Numbered from the stretch's first letter, positions 1 to 9,290 are shown. The stretch is DNA of 64,000 bases from JAPWJZ01 sp038247245 (GCA_038247245.1 JBBRVE010000003.1:1-64000), one strand, 5' to 3'. Numbers and translations: made by a program. Notes: generated by a model not told the origin, from the sequence alone.

Positions 1-1125
1 GGCCCGATGCCGGTCAGCGTCGCCATCGTCCTGCAAAAAGAAATCACCCGCTGGGCTGAATTTTCCGGTCGCCTGCGCGCGGTCGAAGACGTTGAAGTCC
101 GCCCCCGCGTGAACGGTATCATCGATGAAGTTCATTTCAAGGATGGCGACACCGTGAAAAAGGGTGACCCCTTGTTCACAATCGACATGCGCCCCTTCAA
201 GGCGGCGCTGGCGCAAGCCGAAGCCGAGCTTGCTTCCGCACAGGCGCGCGCCGCGCTCGCGGGCAGCACGTCGGACCGCGCCGAAAAGCTTTTCAAGCAA
301 AAGGCATTGTCGCAGCGCGAATATGATGAACGCATGAACGGCAACAAGGAGGCAATAGCATCTATCAAGGCCGCCGAAGCCGCCGTGACGCTCGCCCAGT
401 TGAATGTAGAATATGCCGAAGTGCGTGCGCCCATCTCGGGCCGCGTCGGTCGTCCCGACATTACTGTCGGCAATACGGTCGGCGCAGGCATGGTTGTGCT
501 GACAACAATCCAGTCGGTCGATCCTGTCTATGCCGATTTCGACATTGATGAACAAACATACCTGCGCGCCATGAAATCGGTCCGTACGGGCCGCGCGTCT
601 GAAATGCCGGTTTATATGGCGCTTGCCGATGAAACCGAATTCACGCGCGAGGGAAAAATCCGCTCATTTGATAACCAGCTGAGCGGCGATTCCGGCACGA
701 TGCGCGTGCGTGCCGAATTTGCGAACACCGACGGCATCCTGACGCCGGGCCTGTTCGCCCGCATTCGCCTTGGCACCGCCGATAAAACGAAGGCCGTGCT
801 GGTGAATGATTCCGCCGTCAATACCGATCAGGACCGCAAATACGTCTATGCCGTCGATGACAAAGGCATGGTCGGCTACCGCCCCGTGCAAATCGGCACG
901 CTGGAAAACGGGTTGCGTGTTGTCGACAGCGGTCTTGCCCCCGGTGAAAAAATCGTCGTGAACAAGTTGCAGCGCGTGCGCCCGGGCATGCCTGTACAGC
1001 CGGTAATCGTATCAATGGAAACATTGAAGCCCGAGGGCGCGCCTGCGACCGAAGGTGAAAAAGCAACAGACAAGGCCGCCGCTCAAGAACCCGTTAAAGA
1101 AGAAGCCCCCCAAGAAGGCAAATAA
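1..1125 (+). CDS. RND efflux periplasmic adaptor subunit (5' partial)
   Basis: Membrane fusion protein of the AcrA/MexA family, which links an inner-membrane RND pump to an outer-membrane channel in the periplasm. The frame is open to base 1 (two codons precede the first visible ATG at 7), and the secretion signal expected at the N-terminus is missing, so the true start lies upstream of the window. Visible residues (numbered from the ATG at 7) show the split lipoyl domain (about 29-60 and 138-160, with RAPISGRVG), a helical hairpin between them (about 62-135), and then the beta-barrel region. The last 30 residues are a charged Glu/Lys/Ala tail typical of variable adaptor C-termini. The next gene starts 1 nt after the stop. 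Drug or substrate specificity cannot be read from the sequence. Confidence 0.93.
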   Translation, partial: GPMPVSVAIVLQKEITRWAEFSGRLRAVEDVEVRPRVNGIIDEVHFKDGDTVKKGDPLFTIDMRPFKAALAQAEAELASAQARAALAGSTSDRAEKLFKQKALSQREYDERMNGNKEAIASIKAAEAAVTLAQLNVEYAEVRAPISGRVGRPDITVGNTVGAGMVVLTTIQSVDPVYADFDIDEQTYLRAMKSVRTGRASEMPVYMALADETEFTREGKIRSFDNQLSGDSGTMRVRAEFANTDGILTPGLFARIRLGTADKTKAVLVNDSAVNTDQDRKYVYAVDDKGMVGYRPVQIGTLENGLRVVDSGLAPGEKIVVNKLQRVRPGMPVQPVIVSMETLKPEGAPATEGEKATDKAAAQEPVKEEAPQEGK

Positions 1126-1126
1126 A

Positions 1127-4100
1127 ATGAACTTCGCCAAGTTTTTCGTCGATCGCCCCATTTTTGCGGGCGTGCTGTCCCTGCTGATCCTGCTGGGTGG
1201 CGCTGTGTCGCTGCCGCTGCTGCCGATCTCGGAATATCCCGAAGTTGCGCCGCCGTCGGTCGTCGTGCGCGCCAGCTATCCGGGCGCGAACCCGAAAGTG
1301 ATCGCCGAAACCGTGGCAACGCCGCTGGAGGAACAGGTCAACGGCGTCGAAGGCATGCTGTATATCAATTCGCAGTCGACCGCCGACGGCCAGATGGCGC
1401 TGACCGTCACCTTTAAACTCGGCACCGATCCCGACAAGGCGCAGCAGCTGGTGCAAAACCGCGTCAGCCAGGCATTGCCGCGCCTGCCCGATATCGTGCG
1501 CCAGATCGGCGTCAGCACGGTCAAAAGCTCGAACAACATCACGCTCGTCATTCACTTGACGTCGCCCGATGGCCGTTACGACACGACATATCTGCGTAAC
1601 TATGCCGCGCTCAACATCCGCGACCGCATGGCGCGCCTGAAGGGCGTCGGCGAAGTGCTGCTGTTCGGCGGCGGTGATTACGCGATGCGCATCTGGCTCG
1701 ATCCCACCAAAATTTCCGCGCTTGGCCTCACCGCGAACGACGTGGCCAATGCCGTGCGCGAACAGAACGTGCAGGTGGCGGGCGGCGTCGTTGGTGGCCA
1801 GCCACATGAAGGCACCGCCGCGTTCGAATTGCTGGTGAACGCGCAAGGCCGCCTGCAAAGCGAGCAGGAATTCCGCGACATCATCCTGAAAACATCGGCC
1901 ACCGGCGGTATCACGCGCCTGGGCGATGTATCGCGCATCGAACTGGGGCCGAACCAATATGCGCTCCGCTCCCTTCTGAACAATAAACAGGCGGCCGCCA
2001 TCGCTATTTTCCAGGCGCCGGAATCGAACGCCATCCAGCTTTCCAACGACGCGCGCGCCGTGATGAAGGAATTGAAGGAAACGCTGCCCGACGGCATCGA
2101 TTATTCCATCGTCTATGACCCGACACGCTTCGTGCAGGCATCCATCGACAGCGTGATCGAAACGCTGCTGGAGGCGATCGCCCTTGTCGTCCTTGTGGTC
2201 ATCGTGTTCCTGCAAACCTGGCGCGCCTCGGTCATTCCGCTGCTGGCTGTGCCGGTGTCGGTCATCGGAACATTCGCGGTCATGCACTTGATGGGCTTTT
2301 CGATCAACAACCTGACCCTGTTCGGACTTGTCCTGTCGATCGGTATCGTCGTCGATGACGCGATTGTCGTTGTCGAAAACGTCGAGCGTAACATTGAAGA
2401 AGGCCTGCCGCCGCTCGAGGCCGCGCACAAAGCGATGGATGAGGTCAGCGGCCCCATCATCGCAATCGCGCTCACCCTTTGCGCGGTGTTCGTGCCGCTT
2501 GCCTTCATCAGCGGGCTGACGGGGCAGTTCTATCGCCAGTTCGCGCTGACGATTGCCATCTCCACCATCATTTCGGCTTTCAACTCGCTCACCCTCAGCC
2601 CTGCGCTGGCGGCGAAACTGCTGCATGCGCATGATGCGGAAGGCGACGTGTTCGAAAAATTTCTGAACAAAATCCTCGGCTGGTTCTTTAATGGCTTCAA
2701 CCGCGTCTTCAAGGGCGCGGCGAAAGGCTATGGCCGTGCGTTGAACCGTGTGACGCGCATGAAGCCGCTGGTGCTTGCCGTTTATCTGGCGCTGGCCGCC
2801 AGCGCCGCAGGTCTTGTTTACTTCATCCCGCACGGCTATATCCCCATGCAGGATAAACAATACCTTGTGTCCTTCGCGCAGCTGCCGTCGGGCGCGTCGC
2901 TGGAACGCACGGACGCCGTGATCCGCCGCATGGGCGAAATCGCTCTTGCCGAACCGGGCGTGGAAAGCGCGGTTGCGTTCCCCGGCCTGTCGATTGCCGG
3001 TTTCTCGTCCAGTTCGAGCGCAGGTATCATCTTCATCACCCTCGATCCGTTCGAAGACCGCAAAAGCGCCGACCTTTACGGCCCGACGATTGCCGGAAAA
3101 CTGATGGGCAAGATGGGCCAGATCGAGGATGCGTTCGTGGCCGTCGTGCCGCCGCCGCCCGTCATGGGCCTTGGCACCATCGGCGGCTTCAAGCTGCAGA
3201 TCGAAGACCGCGCGGATCTGGGCTACGAAGCCCTGCAAAAGGCTGCCATGGATGTGCAGATGGCCGCGTGGCAAACGCCGGTGCTGTCGAGCGTGTTTTC
3301 CACCTTCCAGATCAACGTGCCGCAATTGTATGTGGACGTTGACCGTGAAAAGGCAAAACAACTGGGCGTATCCGTCACCGATATTTTCAGTACGATGCAG
3401 ATTTATCTCGGGTCGCTGTATATCAACGACTTCAACCGCTTTGGCCGCACCTATCAGGTCATCGCGCAGGCGGATGCGCCGTTCCGCGCGCAGGCAAACG
3501 ATATCCTGCAGCTAAAAACACGCAACGCGGCGGGCGATATGGTGCCGCTGGGGTCGATGGTTTCGGTCAAGCAAAGCTATGGCCCCGATGCCGCCACGCG
3601 CTATAACCTGTTCCGCACCGCCGACATCAACGGCGGCCCGGCGATGGGCGTGCCGACCGAAGTCGCCGAACAGGCGATGATCAAGATCCTGAAGGAAAAA
3701 CTGCCCGCGGGTATGGATTTCGAATGGACGGATTTGAAATACCAGCAGATCCTTGCGGGCAACACGGCGGTTTTCATTTTCCCGCTTTGCATCCTGCTCG
3801 TCTTCCTTGTGCTGGCAGCGCAGTATGAAAGCCTGATCCTGCCCCTGGTGGTCATCATGATCGTGCCCATCGTGCTGCTCTGCGGTTTGTTCGGCGTGTT
3901 CGTGACGGGAGGCGATAACAACATCTTCACCCAGATCGGCCTCATCGTGTTGGTCGGCCTTGCGTGTAAAAACGCCATCCTGATCGTGGAATTCGCGCGC
4001 GAGCTTGAATTCCAGGGGCAAAGTATCGTCGATGCCGCCATGAATGCCAGCCGCCTGCGCCTGCGCCCCATCCTGATGACCTCGTTTGCGTTCATCATGG

Positions 4101-4312
4101 GCGTGTTGCCGCTGGTGTCGTCTGTCGGCGCTGGCGCGGAAATGCGCCATGCCATCGGCATCACGGTGTTTTCGGGCATGCTCGGCGTTACGCTGCTCGG
4201 TATCTTCTTCACGCCTGTCTTCTATGTCATCCTGCGCACGCTGGCGGGTGGCACACTGACGGGTCATCATCATTCGGGCACCATTACCTGCCCGGCAGAG
4301 GCTGGAAAATGA
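1127..4312 (+). CDS. RND multidrug efflux pump, inner-membrane subunit (AcrB/MexB family)
   Basis: Proton-driven trimeric efflux transporter of the HAE-1 family, 1061 residues, close to AcrB length. The start MNFAKFFVDRPIFAG matches the usual N-terminus of the family; an in-frame ATG 72 nt upstream would add a Lys/Pro-rich tail and lies inside the adaptor gene, so it is rejected. The proton-relay pair is visible as GIVVDDAIVVVENVERN (Asp at about 410-411). The second half repeats the plan with a second group of membrane helices (LVFLVLAAQYESLILP and on) and ends with helices followed by a short His-rich tail. It overlaps the downstream outer-membrane gene by 4 nt, so the three subunits form one operon. 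Confidence 0.96.
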   Translation: MNFAKFFVDRPIFAGVLSLLILLGGAVSLPLLPISEYPEVAPPSVVVRASYPGANPKVIAETVATPLEEQVNGVEGMLYINSQSTADGQMALTVTFKLGTDPDKAQQLVQNRVSQALPRLPDIVRQIGVSTVKSSNNITLVIHLTSPDGRYDTTYLRNYAALNIRDRMARLKGVGEVLLFGGGDYAMRIWLDPTKISALGLTANDVANAVREQNVQVAGGVVGGQPHEGTAAFELLVNAQGRLQSEQEFRDIILKTSATGGITRLGDVSRIELGPNQYALRSLLNNKQAAAIAIFQAPESNAIQLSNDARAVMKELKETLPDGIDYSIVYDPTRFVQASIDSVIETLLEAIALVVLVVIVFLQTWRASVIPLLAVPVSVIGTFAVMHLMGFSINNLTLFGLVLSIGIVVDDAIVVVENVERNIEEGLPPLEAAHKAMDEVSGPIIAIALTLCAVFVPLAFISGLTGQFYRQFALTIAISTIISAFNSLTLSPALAAKLLHAHDAEGDVFEKFLNKILGWFFNGFNRVFKGAAKGYGRALNRVTRMKPLVLAVYLALAASAAGLVYFIPHGYIPMQDKQYLVSFAQLPSGASLERTDAVIRRMGEIALAEPGVESAVAFPGLSIAGFSSSSSAGIIFITLDPFEDRKSADLYGPTIAGKLMGKMGQIEDAFVAVVPPPPVMGLGTIGGFKLQIEDRADLGYEALQKAAMDVQMAAWQTPVLSSVFSTFQINVPQLYVDVDREKAKQLGVSVTDIFSTMQIYLGSLYINDFNRFGRTYQVIAQADAPFRAQANDILQLKTRNAAGDMVPLGSMVSVKQSYGPDAATRYNLFRTADINGGPAMGVPTEVAEQAMIKILKEKLPAGMDFEWTDLKYQQILAGNTAVFIFPLCILLVFLVLAAQYESLILPLVVIMIVPIVLLCGLFGVFVTGGDNNIFTQIGLIVLVGLACKNAILIVEFARELEFQGQSIVDAAMNASRLRLRPILMTSFAFIMGVLPLVSSVGAGAEMRHAIGITVFSGMLGVTLLGIFFTPVFYVILRTLAGGTLTGHHHSGTITCPAEAGK

Positions 4313-5805
4313 AAATAAAGCATCTTGTATCCCTGCTTGCGATCACGGCGGCGCTGTCGGCCTGCAACATGGCACCCGACTTCCTGAAGCCCTCCGTCAC
4401 GAAAACGGAAGCGTTCAAGGAAGCGCCGACGGACAAGGAATTGTCGGCCAAGGAAACGGGCACATGGAAAGTGGCCGAACCGTCGGCGGCATTGCCGCGC
4501 GGCGAATGGTGGCGCGTTTTCGGCGATGAAAAACTGAACACGCTGGTCGAACAGGCAGTCGCCGGAAACGAAAACGTCAAGGTCTATGCGGCGCGCGTCA
4601 AGCAGGCGCGGGCGACGGCGAAGGTATCGCGTTCCTTCCTGTTCCCGACCATCGACAACACCACCAGCTTTACGCGCCGCCAGCCGAACGCTGTCGGTCG
4701 CGGCCTTGCGCCGGGATCTTCGCTGGCGATCGAAAACGATGCGTTGACCAGCTTCGGGCTCAATTACGAACTTGACGTATTCGGCAGCGTGCGCGGCGGC
4801 TGGCTTGCGTCGCGCCTTGATGCGAAATCGGCGGCGGCGACCTATCAAAGCGTGAAGCTGGCCTTGCAGGCCGATGTGGCCGACCTTTATTTCTCGCTGC
4901 GCGCAACCGACCGCGACATCGATATCCTGAACCGAGGCGTCACGTTGCGCCAGCAGAACGCGCGTATCCTTGAAAAGAAATCGGATGCGGGCGACATTAC
5001 CGAACTGGATGTTGCATCGTCGGTGGTTGATCTTGAAAACACGCGCAGCCAGCTGCACAGCGCCGAACAGCGCCGTGCGGAACTGGAACATGCGCTTGCC
5101 CTTGCGCTTGGCAAAGCGCCGATGGATTTCGTGTTCGAAAAAGAAAATATCGTGACGAAAATTCCGGTCATTCCCGCAGGCCTGCCCTCCACGTTGCTGG
5201 AACGCCGCCCCGATGTCACCGCCGCGCAAAAGGCGCTGGAGGCATCGAACCAGCGTATTGGCGTTGCCCGCGCCGCGTTCTTTCCGTCTCTGTTCCTGAC
5301 TGGCTCGGGCGGCGTTGAATCGGACCTGCTGGGCAGCCTGTTCCAGTGGTCGAGCCGCAGCTGGGCCATCGGCCCGCTGATGACGGTGCCGATCTTCGGC
5401 GGCGGCCGTGCGGTATTCAACCTCGACCGCAGCAAGGCGCAGTACGAAGAATCCGTGCATGTCTATCGCGGTCAGGTGCTGGAATCTTTCCGCGATGTGG
5501 AGGACAGCCTGTCGCGCCTGCGGATGCTGTCGCGTCAGGCAAATGCGCAATACCGCGCCGAACATGCCGCCAACCGCGCCGCACAGATCGCCAAACTGCG
5601 CTATGACGAAGGCGACCTTGGTTATCTTGAAAGCATCACCGCCCGCCGCGAGGCGCTGGAGGCCGAACGCTCCGGCGTCGAAATCAAGCGCGCGCGCCTG
5701 TCCGGCACGATCCAGCTGATCCGCGCCCTTGGCGGTGGCTGGGATGCGCCGGTTGCTCCCGTCGCGCCCACCACACCTGTGAAGCTGGAGAAAAAGAATG
5801 GCTGA
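4309..5805 (+). CDS. Outer-membrane efflux lipoprotein (NodT/OprM family)
   Basis: Outer-membrane channel of the tripartite efflux system, 498 residues. A lipoprotein signal is clear: short basic N-terminus, hydrophobic stretch, then lipobox LSAC with the lipidated Cys at 19. Two OEP repeats of TolC-like helices follow, including the motif LLERRPDVTAAQKAL near 300 that is typical of NodT-type factors. It starts with an ATGA overlap on the pump stop, so it is translationally coupled. The C-terminus overlaps the next gene by 8 nt. Family assignment is secure; the cargo is unknown. Confidence 0.94.
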   Translation: MKIKHLVSLLAITAALSACNMAPDFLKPSVTKTEAFKEAPTDKELSAKETGTWKVAEPSAALPRGEWWRVFGDEKLNTLVEQAVAGNENVKVYAARVKQARATAKVSRSFLFPTIDNTTSFTRRQPNAVGRGLAPGSSLAIENDALTSFGLNYELDVFGSVRGGWLASRLDAKSAAATYQSVKLALQADVADLYFSLRATDRDIDILNRGVTLRQQNARILEKKSDAGDITELDVASSVVDLENTRSQLHSAEQRRAELEHALALALGKAPMDFVFEKENIVTKIPVIPAGLPSTLLERRPDVTAAQKALEASNQRIGVARAAFFPSLFLTGSGGVESDLLGSLFQWSSRSWAIGPLMTVPIFGGGRAVFNLDRSKAQYEESVHVYRGQVLESFRDVEDSLSRLRMLSRQANAQYRAEHAANRAAQIAKLRYDEGDLGYLESITARREALEAERSGVEIKRARLSGTIQLIRALGGGWDAPVAPVAPTTPVKLEKKNG

Positions 5806-6424
5806 TACACGCTCCGACGCGGAAATCCAGTCGAGCCTGCAAAAGCCGGGCGCGGGCGTGCCTATTCATCACCGTCTGCTGATGCGCTATGTCGTCAGGC
5901 CGCTGGTGATTGGCACATCGACCTGGGAAAAAGACAGCGAGGGTTTTGCGCGTGTCGCCGGAAAGATTATCAAAGACTACGAATCCTTGAGCGAGGAACA
6001 GCGCACAAGGCGCGTGCTGGTACCGTCACAATTCGGGCTGGAGGATAGCTCCCGTTACTGGTCTGCTGCCATGCTGCTGGAGCATATGCTGATCGTGACG
6101 CAGGGCATCGCATCGCTGGTCGTGCCGCTGTCAAAGGGCGTGGTGCCGGATTACGAAGTTGAAATGGCGCGCGTGAAGCCCAAGGGCGACATGACCGCGC
6201 AGGATGCGCTGACGAAATTCCGCGCCTATTCGGCAACCGCGATGGCCGAACTCGACAAGGCTGTCGGCGACCGCAACAGCAAGGCAGCCCTGCTGCACCC
6301 GTGGTTCGGCCCGTTCACCGCGCGGCAATGGCACTGGCTGATGACCGCCCATGCGGTCGTCCACCTTAACCAATTGCGCGCGATTTGCTGGCGATTGAAT
6401 CCTGCAAAAATGCCTGCGAAATAA
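5798..6424 (+). CDS. DinB-like / DUF1569-type four-helix protein
   Basis: Predicted soluble protein of 208 residues. The C-terminal part contains HPWFGPFTARQWHWL followed by HAVVHLNQL, and an earlier helix carries LLEHM. This spacing of histidines matches the DinB-like/DUF1569 superfamily, whose members form four-helix bundles with a His metal site and often act as thiol transferases or have no known role. A GGAG ribosome site precedes the ATG. It sits at the end of the efflux operon with an 8-nt overlap, but a link to efflux is only positional. The last 59 nt overlap the convergent oxidoreductase gene. Confidence 0.7.
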   Translation: MADTRSDAEIQSSLQKPGAGVPIHHRLLMRYVVRPLVIGTSTWEKDSEGFARVAGKIIKDYESLSEEQRTRRVLVPSQFGLEDSSRYWSAAMLLEHMLIVTQGIASLVVPLSKGVVPDYEVEMARVKPKGDMTAQDALTKFRAYSATAMAELDKAVGDRNSKAALLHPWFGPFTARQWHWLMTAHAVVHLNQLRAICWRLNPAKMPAK

Positions 6425-7715
6425 GTTTCGCCTGCGCACGCAATTCCGGCACAGCCGTCGTTTCAAACAGCGCGCCAAACAGTGGTGCGCCCAGCGCATA
6501 CATTTCGCAAGGGCGGTCGCGGTAGATCAGCATGTTGTCGGATGCGCGGATGCCGTATTCATTGCCCGACGGTTTCGCCAGCCCTTTCGCCAGAATGTTT
6601 TTTAGCAAAGGGTTATTGCCAGTTTTGTAATCAACGCCCGTGCAGCGGAAAGCAAGGTCAAACCCTTCAGCCGTTTCCGCGCCAGTTTTTGTCTGTAATT
6701 CGAGTTTAATCCCGTCCGGTGCTTGCGCGGCGGAAATCACCCGCGCCTTCACCATTTTCAACTGTCCGCTTTTCTGTGCGGCATCGATGCGCGCCGCAAT
6801 ATGCGGGGCATAGCGATGGCGGTGGATGTTCCACAGGGTAAAGTATTTCTTCACCAGCCGTTCGCGGTCGGTTGAGTTGAGGGAACGCCAGATATCCTGC
6901 GTCAGCGGGCGCAGGCTGTCGATGATATAATGCCATTCCCGCGCCTCCGATTTAATCTCGCGGCGCAACGCCCGCATGATGGCCGACAGCCGCTGTGAAA
7001 TATATTCATCCGGTGGCAATGCAACGCGTTTTGCCGCGTCATAGCTTGCCAGATGCGCGCGGGGCAGGGCGGCATGGCCGGAATAGCAGGTGATCTCGCC
7101 CTGCCAGCTGGTATCAAGAATGCTGATGATGATATCCGCCGCCGTCAACCCGCTGCCGATCAGCGCGATTTTCCTTTGCGCGGGTGACAGCGTTTTGAAA
7201 TCGTATTTCCATGGCTGGTCAATGACGGGGCTGTTATCGCCCTTATGCAGCGCATTGCCGATGGCCAACACCACCACGCGCGCATCGATGCCATCACCGC
7301 CGGAGCGGATGGAGAGGTATTCGGCATGGTCCTCGATATCCTCTGCCTCGCCCTGAAACCAGTCGAGACGGATGCCTTTTTCCCGCGCGGTGTCGCGCGC
7401 GGTATCGAGCACGGATTGCAGGTATTGCGCGTATAATTTGCGCGGCAGGTAATCGCCGGGTGATGCCGTGATTCCTTGCCCCTCCACCCATTCATAAAAA
7501 TGCCCGTGGTTATCGGCGAACAGCCCCATATTCGCGGCGGGCACGTTCAGCAGGTGCTCGTCACGGGGCGTCGCATAGGCAGGGCCGAACACGCCACGCG
7601 GTTCGCGCGATACCACGGCAATGGCGATTGGCTTGGTGGCATCGCGCACGATATTCGCGATGGTCGCAACGCCGGAAAACCCGCCGCCGACAATGGCGAT
7701 GTCGTACCAGGCCAT
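6366..7715 (-). CDS. FAD/NAD(P)-binding oxidoreductase
   Basis: 449-residue flavoprotein. The N-terminus carries a Rossmann FAD motif, DIAIVGGGFSGVATIANI, and a second dinucleotide motif, IALIGSGLTAADIII, appears near 185-200, so it probably binds both FAD and NAD(P)H. The overall plan fits the NAD_binding_9 (FAD-NAD(P)-binding) family, whose members are mostly uncharacterised. It is the last gene of the cysE-rrf2-DUF6356 run; its ATG lies 2 nt after the upstream stop. The sulfur-related context suggests, but does not show, a role in sulfur redox chemistry. The final 59 nt overlap the convergent DinB-like gene. Confidence 0.82.
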   Translation of the reverse strand: MAWYDIAIVGGGFSGVATIANIVRDATKPIAIAVVSREPRGVFGPAYATPRDEHLLNVPAANMGLFADNHGHFYEWVEGQGITASPGDYLPRKLYAQYLQSVLDTARDTAREKGIRLDWFQGEAEDIEDHAEYLSIRSGGDGIDARVVVLAIGNALHKGDNSPVIDQPWKYDFKTLSPAQRKIALIGSGLTAADIIISILDTSWQGEITCYSGHAALPRAHLASYDAAKRVALPPDEYISQRLSAIMRALRREIKSEAREWHYIIDSLRPLTQDIWRSLNSTDRERLVKKYFTLWNIHRHRYAPHIAARIDAAQKSGQLKMVKARVISAAQAPDGIKLELQTKTGAETAEGFDLAFRCTGVDYKTGNNPLLKNILAKGLAKPSGNEYGIRASDNMLIYRDRPCEMYALGAPLFGALFETTAVPELRAQAKLISQAFLQDSIASKSRAIG

Positions 7716-7717
7716 CG

Positions 7718-7966
7718 TCAGGCAGCTTTTTTGTGGGGGTGGGTGACGTTATCGGGGGATTTTGCCGCGCGCGCTATGATGGTCGCGTTCAATTGCTTGA
7801 TATTCGCGCTGGCGGTGGTGGTGAACAGGAACGGAAAGATACCGTGGATAAAAAGGGCGAAGCCGGAAAAGAAAAGCGTGGCGGAAGTTTTAACGGTGAA
7901 TCCCAAATGCTCAAAATACGTCTCTCCGGCGTCGTGGCAATGGCTGGTGAACAATTTGCGGATCAT
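7718..7966 (-). CDS. DUF6356-type small membrane protein
   Basis: 82-residue protein starting MIRKLFTSHCHDAGETYFEH, with one hydrophobic stretch (about 28-47) ending in HGIFPFLFTTT. This N-terminal signature, Leu-Phe-Thr-Ser-His followed by GETYFEHLGF, is what I recall for the DUF6356 family, which has no known function. The start is fixed by a TAGGAG ribosome site 8 nt upstream of the ATG; longer in-frame extensions run into the Rrf2 gene. It lies 11 nt after the Rrf2 gene and 2 nt before the oxidoreductase, so it is co-transcribed with both. Confidence 0.75.
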   Translation of the reverse strand: MIRKLFTSHCHDAGETYFEHLGFTVKTSATLFFSGFALFIHGIFPFLFTTTASANIKQLNATIIARAAKSPDNVTHPHKKAA

Positions 7967-7977
7967 TAAAAACACTC

Positions 7978-8415
7978 CTACCAGAATAATTGCTGTTTTT
8001 TCTTGGGTGACATATTGAGCAGGTCTTCGAGCGACAATCCGTCCAGCACTTCCGAAATCTTGTTGCGTACCTCCAGCATTGCATGGCGGATGACGCAGAT
8101 TTTTTCGTCGGTGCAGTCGTCGCATTTCTTGTAGTAAAACGTGCTGGCGCAGGGGATGGGTGCCAGCATGCCGTCCATCGCGCGCACCACATGGCCGAGC
8201 ATGATTTTTTTAGGCTCGCCCTTTAATGTATGTCCGCCATGTGCGCCGCGCTCCGAAGTCAGGGCGTCGGCCTTGCGCAGGTCGGTCAGGATCGCCTCGA
8301 GGAATTTCGCCGGTACGCGCGCTTTTTGCGCAATCGCGCTCGACGGCAGTTTCGTGCCTTCGGCAGCCAGTACGACCAGCGCTTTCAGCGCATATTTGCA
8401 TTTCATGGAGAGCAT
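7978..8415 (-). CDS. Rrf2-family transcriptional regulator with Cys cluster
   Basis: 145-residue winged-helix regulator. The N-terminal KYALKALVVLA and the wing motif GAHGGHTL identify the Rrf2 family (IscR, NsrR, CymR, RsrR). A cysteine group Cys-X8-Cys-X2-Cys-X5-Cys followed by Ile-Arg-His lies at about 89-110, where IscR and NsrR bind an Fe-S cluster; the spacing differs from IscR. Located directly after cysE and divergent from cystathionine beta-synthase, it probably senses cysteine or Fe-S status and controls this locus. The ATG at 8415 has AGGA 8 nt upstream and is preferred over the ATG 3 codons later. Its own promoter and an inverted repeat lie in the gap to cysE. Confidence 0.88.
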   Translation of the reverse strand: MLSMKCKYALKALVVLAAEGTKLPSSAIAQKARVPAKFLEAILTDLRKADALTSERGAHGGHTLKGEPKKIMLGHVVRAMDGMLAPIPCASTFYYKKCDDCTDEKICVIRHAMLEVRNKISEVLDGLSLEDLLNMSPKKKQQLFW

Positions 8416-8418
8416 GAT

Positions 8419-8462
8419 TTAATTCCTATTGATTGTATATGAATTAATCTCAGGTAGCGCAA
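8419..8462 (-). promoter_or_regulatory. Candidate rrf2 promoter with inverted-repeat operator
   Basis: On the coding (minus) strand, TTGCGC (8457-8462) and TATACA (8434-8439) are separated by 17 bp, a good sigma70-type arrangement, placed 18 nt upstream of the rrf2 start. A perfect 7-bp inverted repeat, TTAATTC/GAATTAA (8419-8425 and 8441-8447), flanks the -10 box. A repressor bound there would block RNA polymerase, which suggests autoregulation by the Rrf2 protein. The boxes are seen; the regulation is inferred. Confidence 0.5.
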
Positions 8463-8483
8463 GTTTTAAATTAACTACTTGAA

Positions 8484-9239
8484 TTAGTTTATGATTTTGG
8501 CAGGCGTGCCCGCAACCGTCTTGCCTTCGGGCACGTCATGCACGACAACGCTGCCCGCTGCCACTTTTGCGCCACGGCCGATTTCGATATTGCCGATGAT
8601 GGTGGCGTGCGCCCCCAAAATCGCGCCTTCCCGCACCTTCGGGTGGCGGTCTCCCGGTTCCAGGCTGCGCCCGCCCAGCGTGACGCCGTGCCAGAGCAGC
8701 ACGTCGTTTTCAACCACGGCGGTTTCGCCGATTACGATGCCCGTCGCATGGTCCATCATCACACCGCTGCCAATACGGGCGGCAGGGTGGATGTCGACCG
8801 CGAAAACATCGGAAATGCGGTTTTGCAGGAACAGCGCCATATGCTGGCGGTCAGTGTTCCACAGATAATGCGCAAGACGATAAGATTGCAGCGCGTGGAA
8901 ACCCTTGAAGAACAAAAACGGCGCAACCCAGTCGCGCGCGGCGGGGTCATGCCACGTGATGGCGTTCAAATCGCGGCCGACAATTTCGACAAGGTCGGGC
9001 ACGGCATCTGCGAAATCCGCGAACAGCTGCAAAATCAAACCCTCGGGCAAATGCTTCGCCGCCAGTTTTTCCGACAGCAAACGGCCAAGCGCTTCGGGCA
9101 GGGATTTCGCAGGGAGAATGACGCACTGCAGCAAGGGCGCCAGCGCAGAATCCGTTGCGGCCAGTTTTTCGGCTTCGACCTTCAGGCTTTTCCAGCAGGC
9201 GGCGGATGATCCGGATTTTATCGTGTGCAGGTTCGTCAT
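8484..9239 (-). CDS. cysE: Serine O-acetyltransferase
   Basis: Transfers acetyl from acetyl-CoA to L-serine, the first committed step of cysteine synthesis. The protein has the N-terminal SAT helical domain (to about 150) and a C-terminal left-handed beta-helix of hexapeptide repeats. Signature segments are DIHPAARIGSGVMMDHATG, with the catalytic His-Ala-Thr-Gly, then GVTLGG and DRHPKV. It ends with GTPAKIIN. I chose the ATG at 9239 (MTNLHTIKSG); an in-frame TTG 6 codons upstream is possible but has no better ribosome site. It is divergent from cystathionine beta-synthase and followed by the Rrf2 regulator. Confidence 0.93.
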   Translation of the reverse strand: MTNLHTIKSGSSAACWKSLKVEAEKLAATDSALAPLLQCVILPAKSLPEALGRLLSEKLAAKHLPEGLILQLFADFADAVPDLVEIVGRDLNAITWHDPAARDWVAPFLFFKGFHALQSYRLAHYLWNTDRQHMALFLQNRISDVFAVDIHPAARIGSGVMMDHATGIVIGETAVVENDVLLWHGVTLGGRSLEPGDRHPKVREGAILGAHATIIGNIEIGRGAKVAAGSVVVHDVPEGKTVAGTPAKIIN

Positions 9240-9290
9240 GTCGCCATTTTTACCCAATTAACCCCATGGAGTCACGCCATTATGTTGGCG

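Noticed and set aside
1094..3361. A 755-codon open frame on the minus strand across the RND pump gene
   Set aside because: It mirrors the codon bias of the true plus-strand gene; its product is low-complexity and rich in His, Arg and Gln with no family motif.
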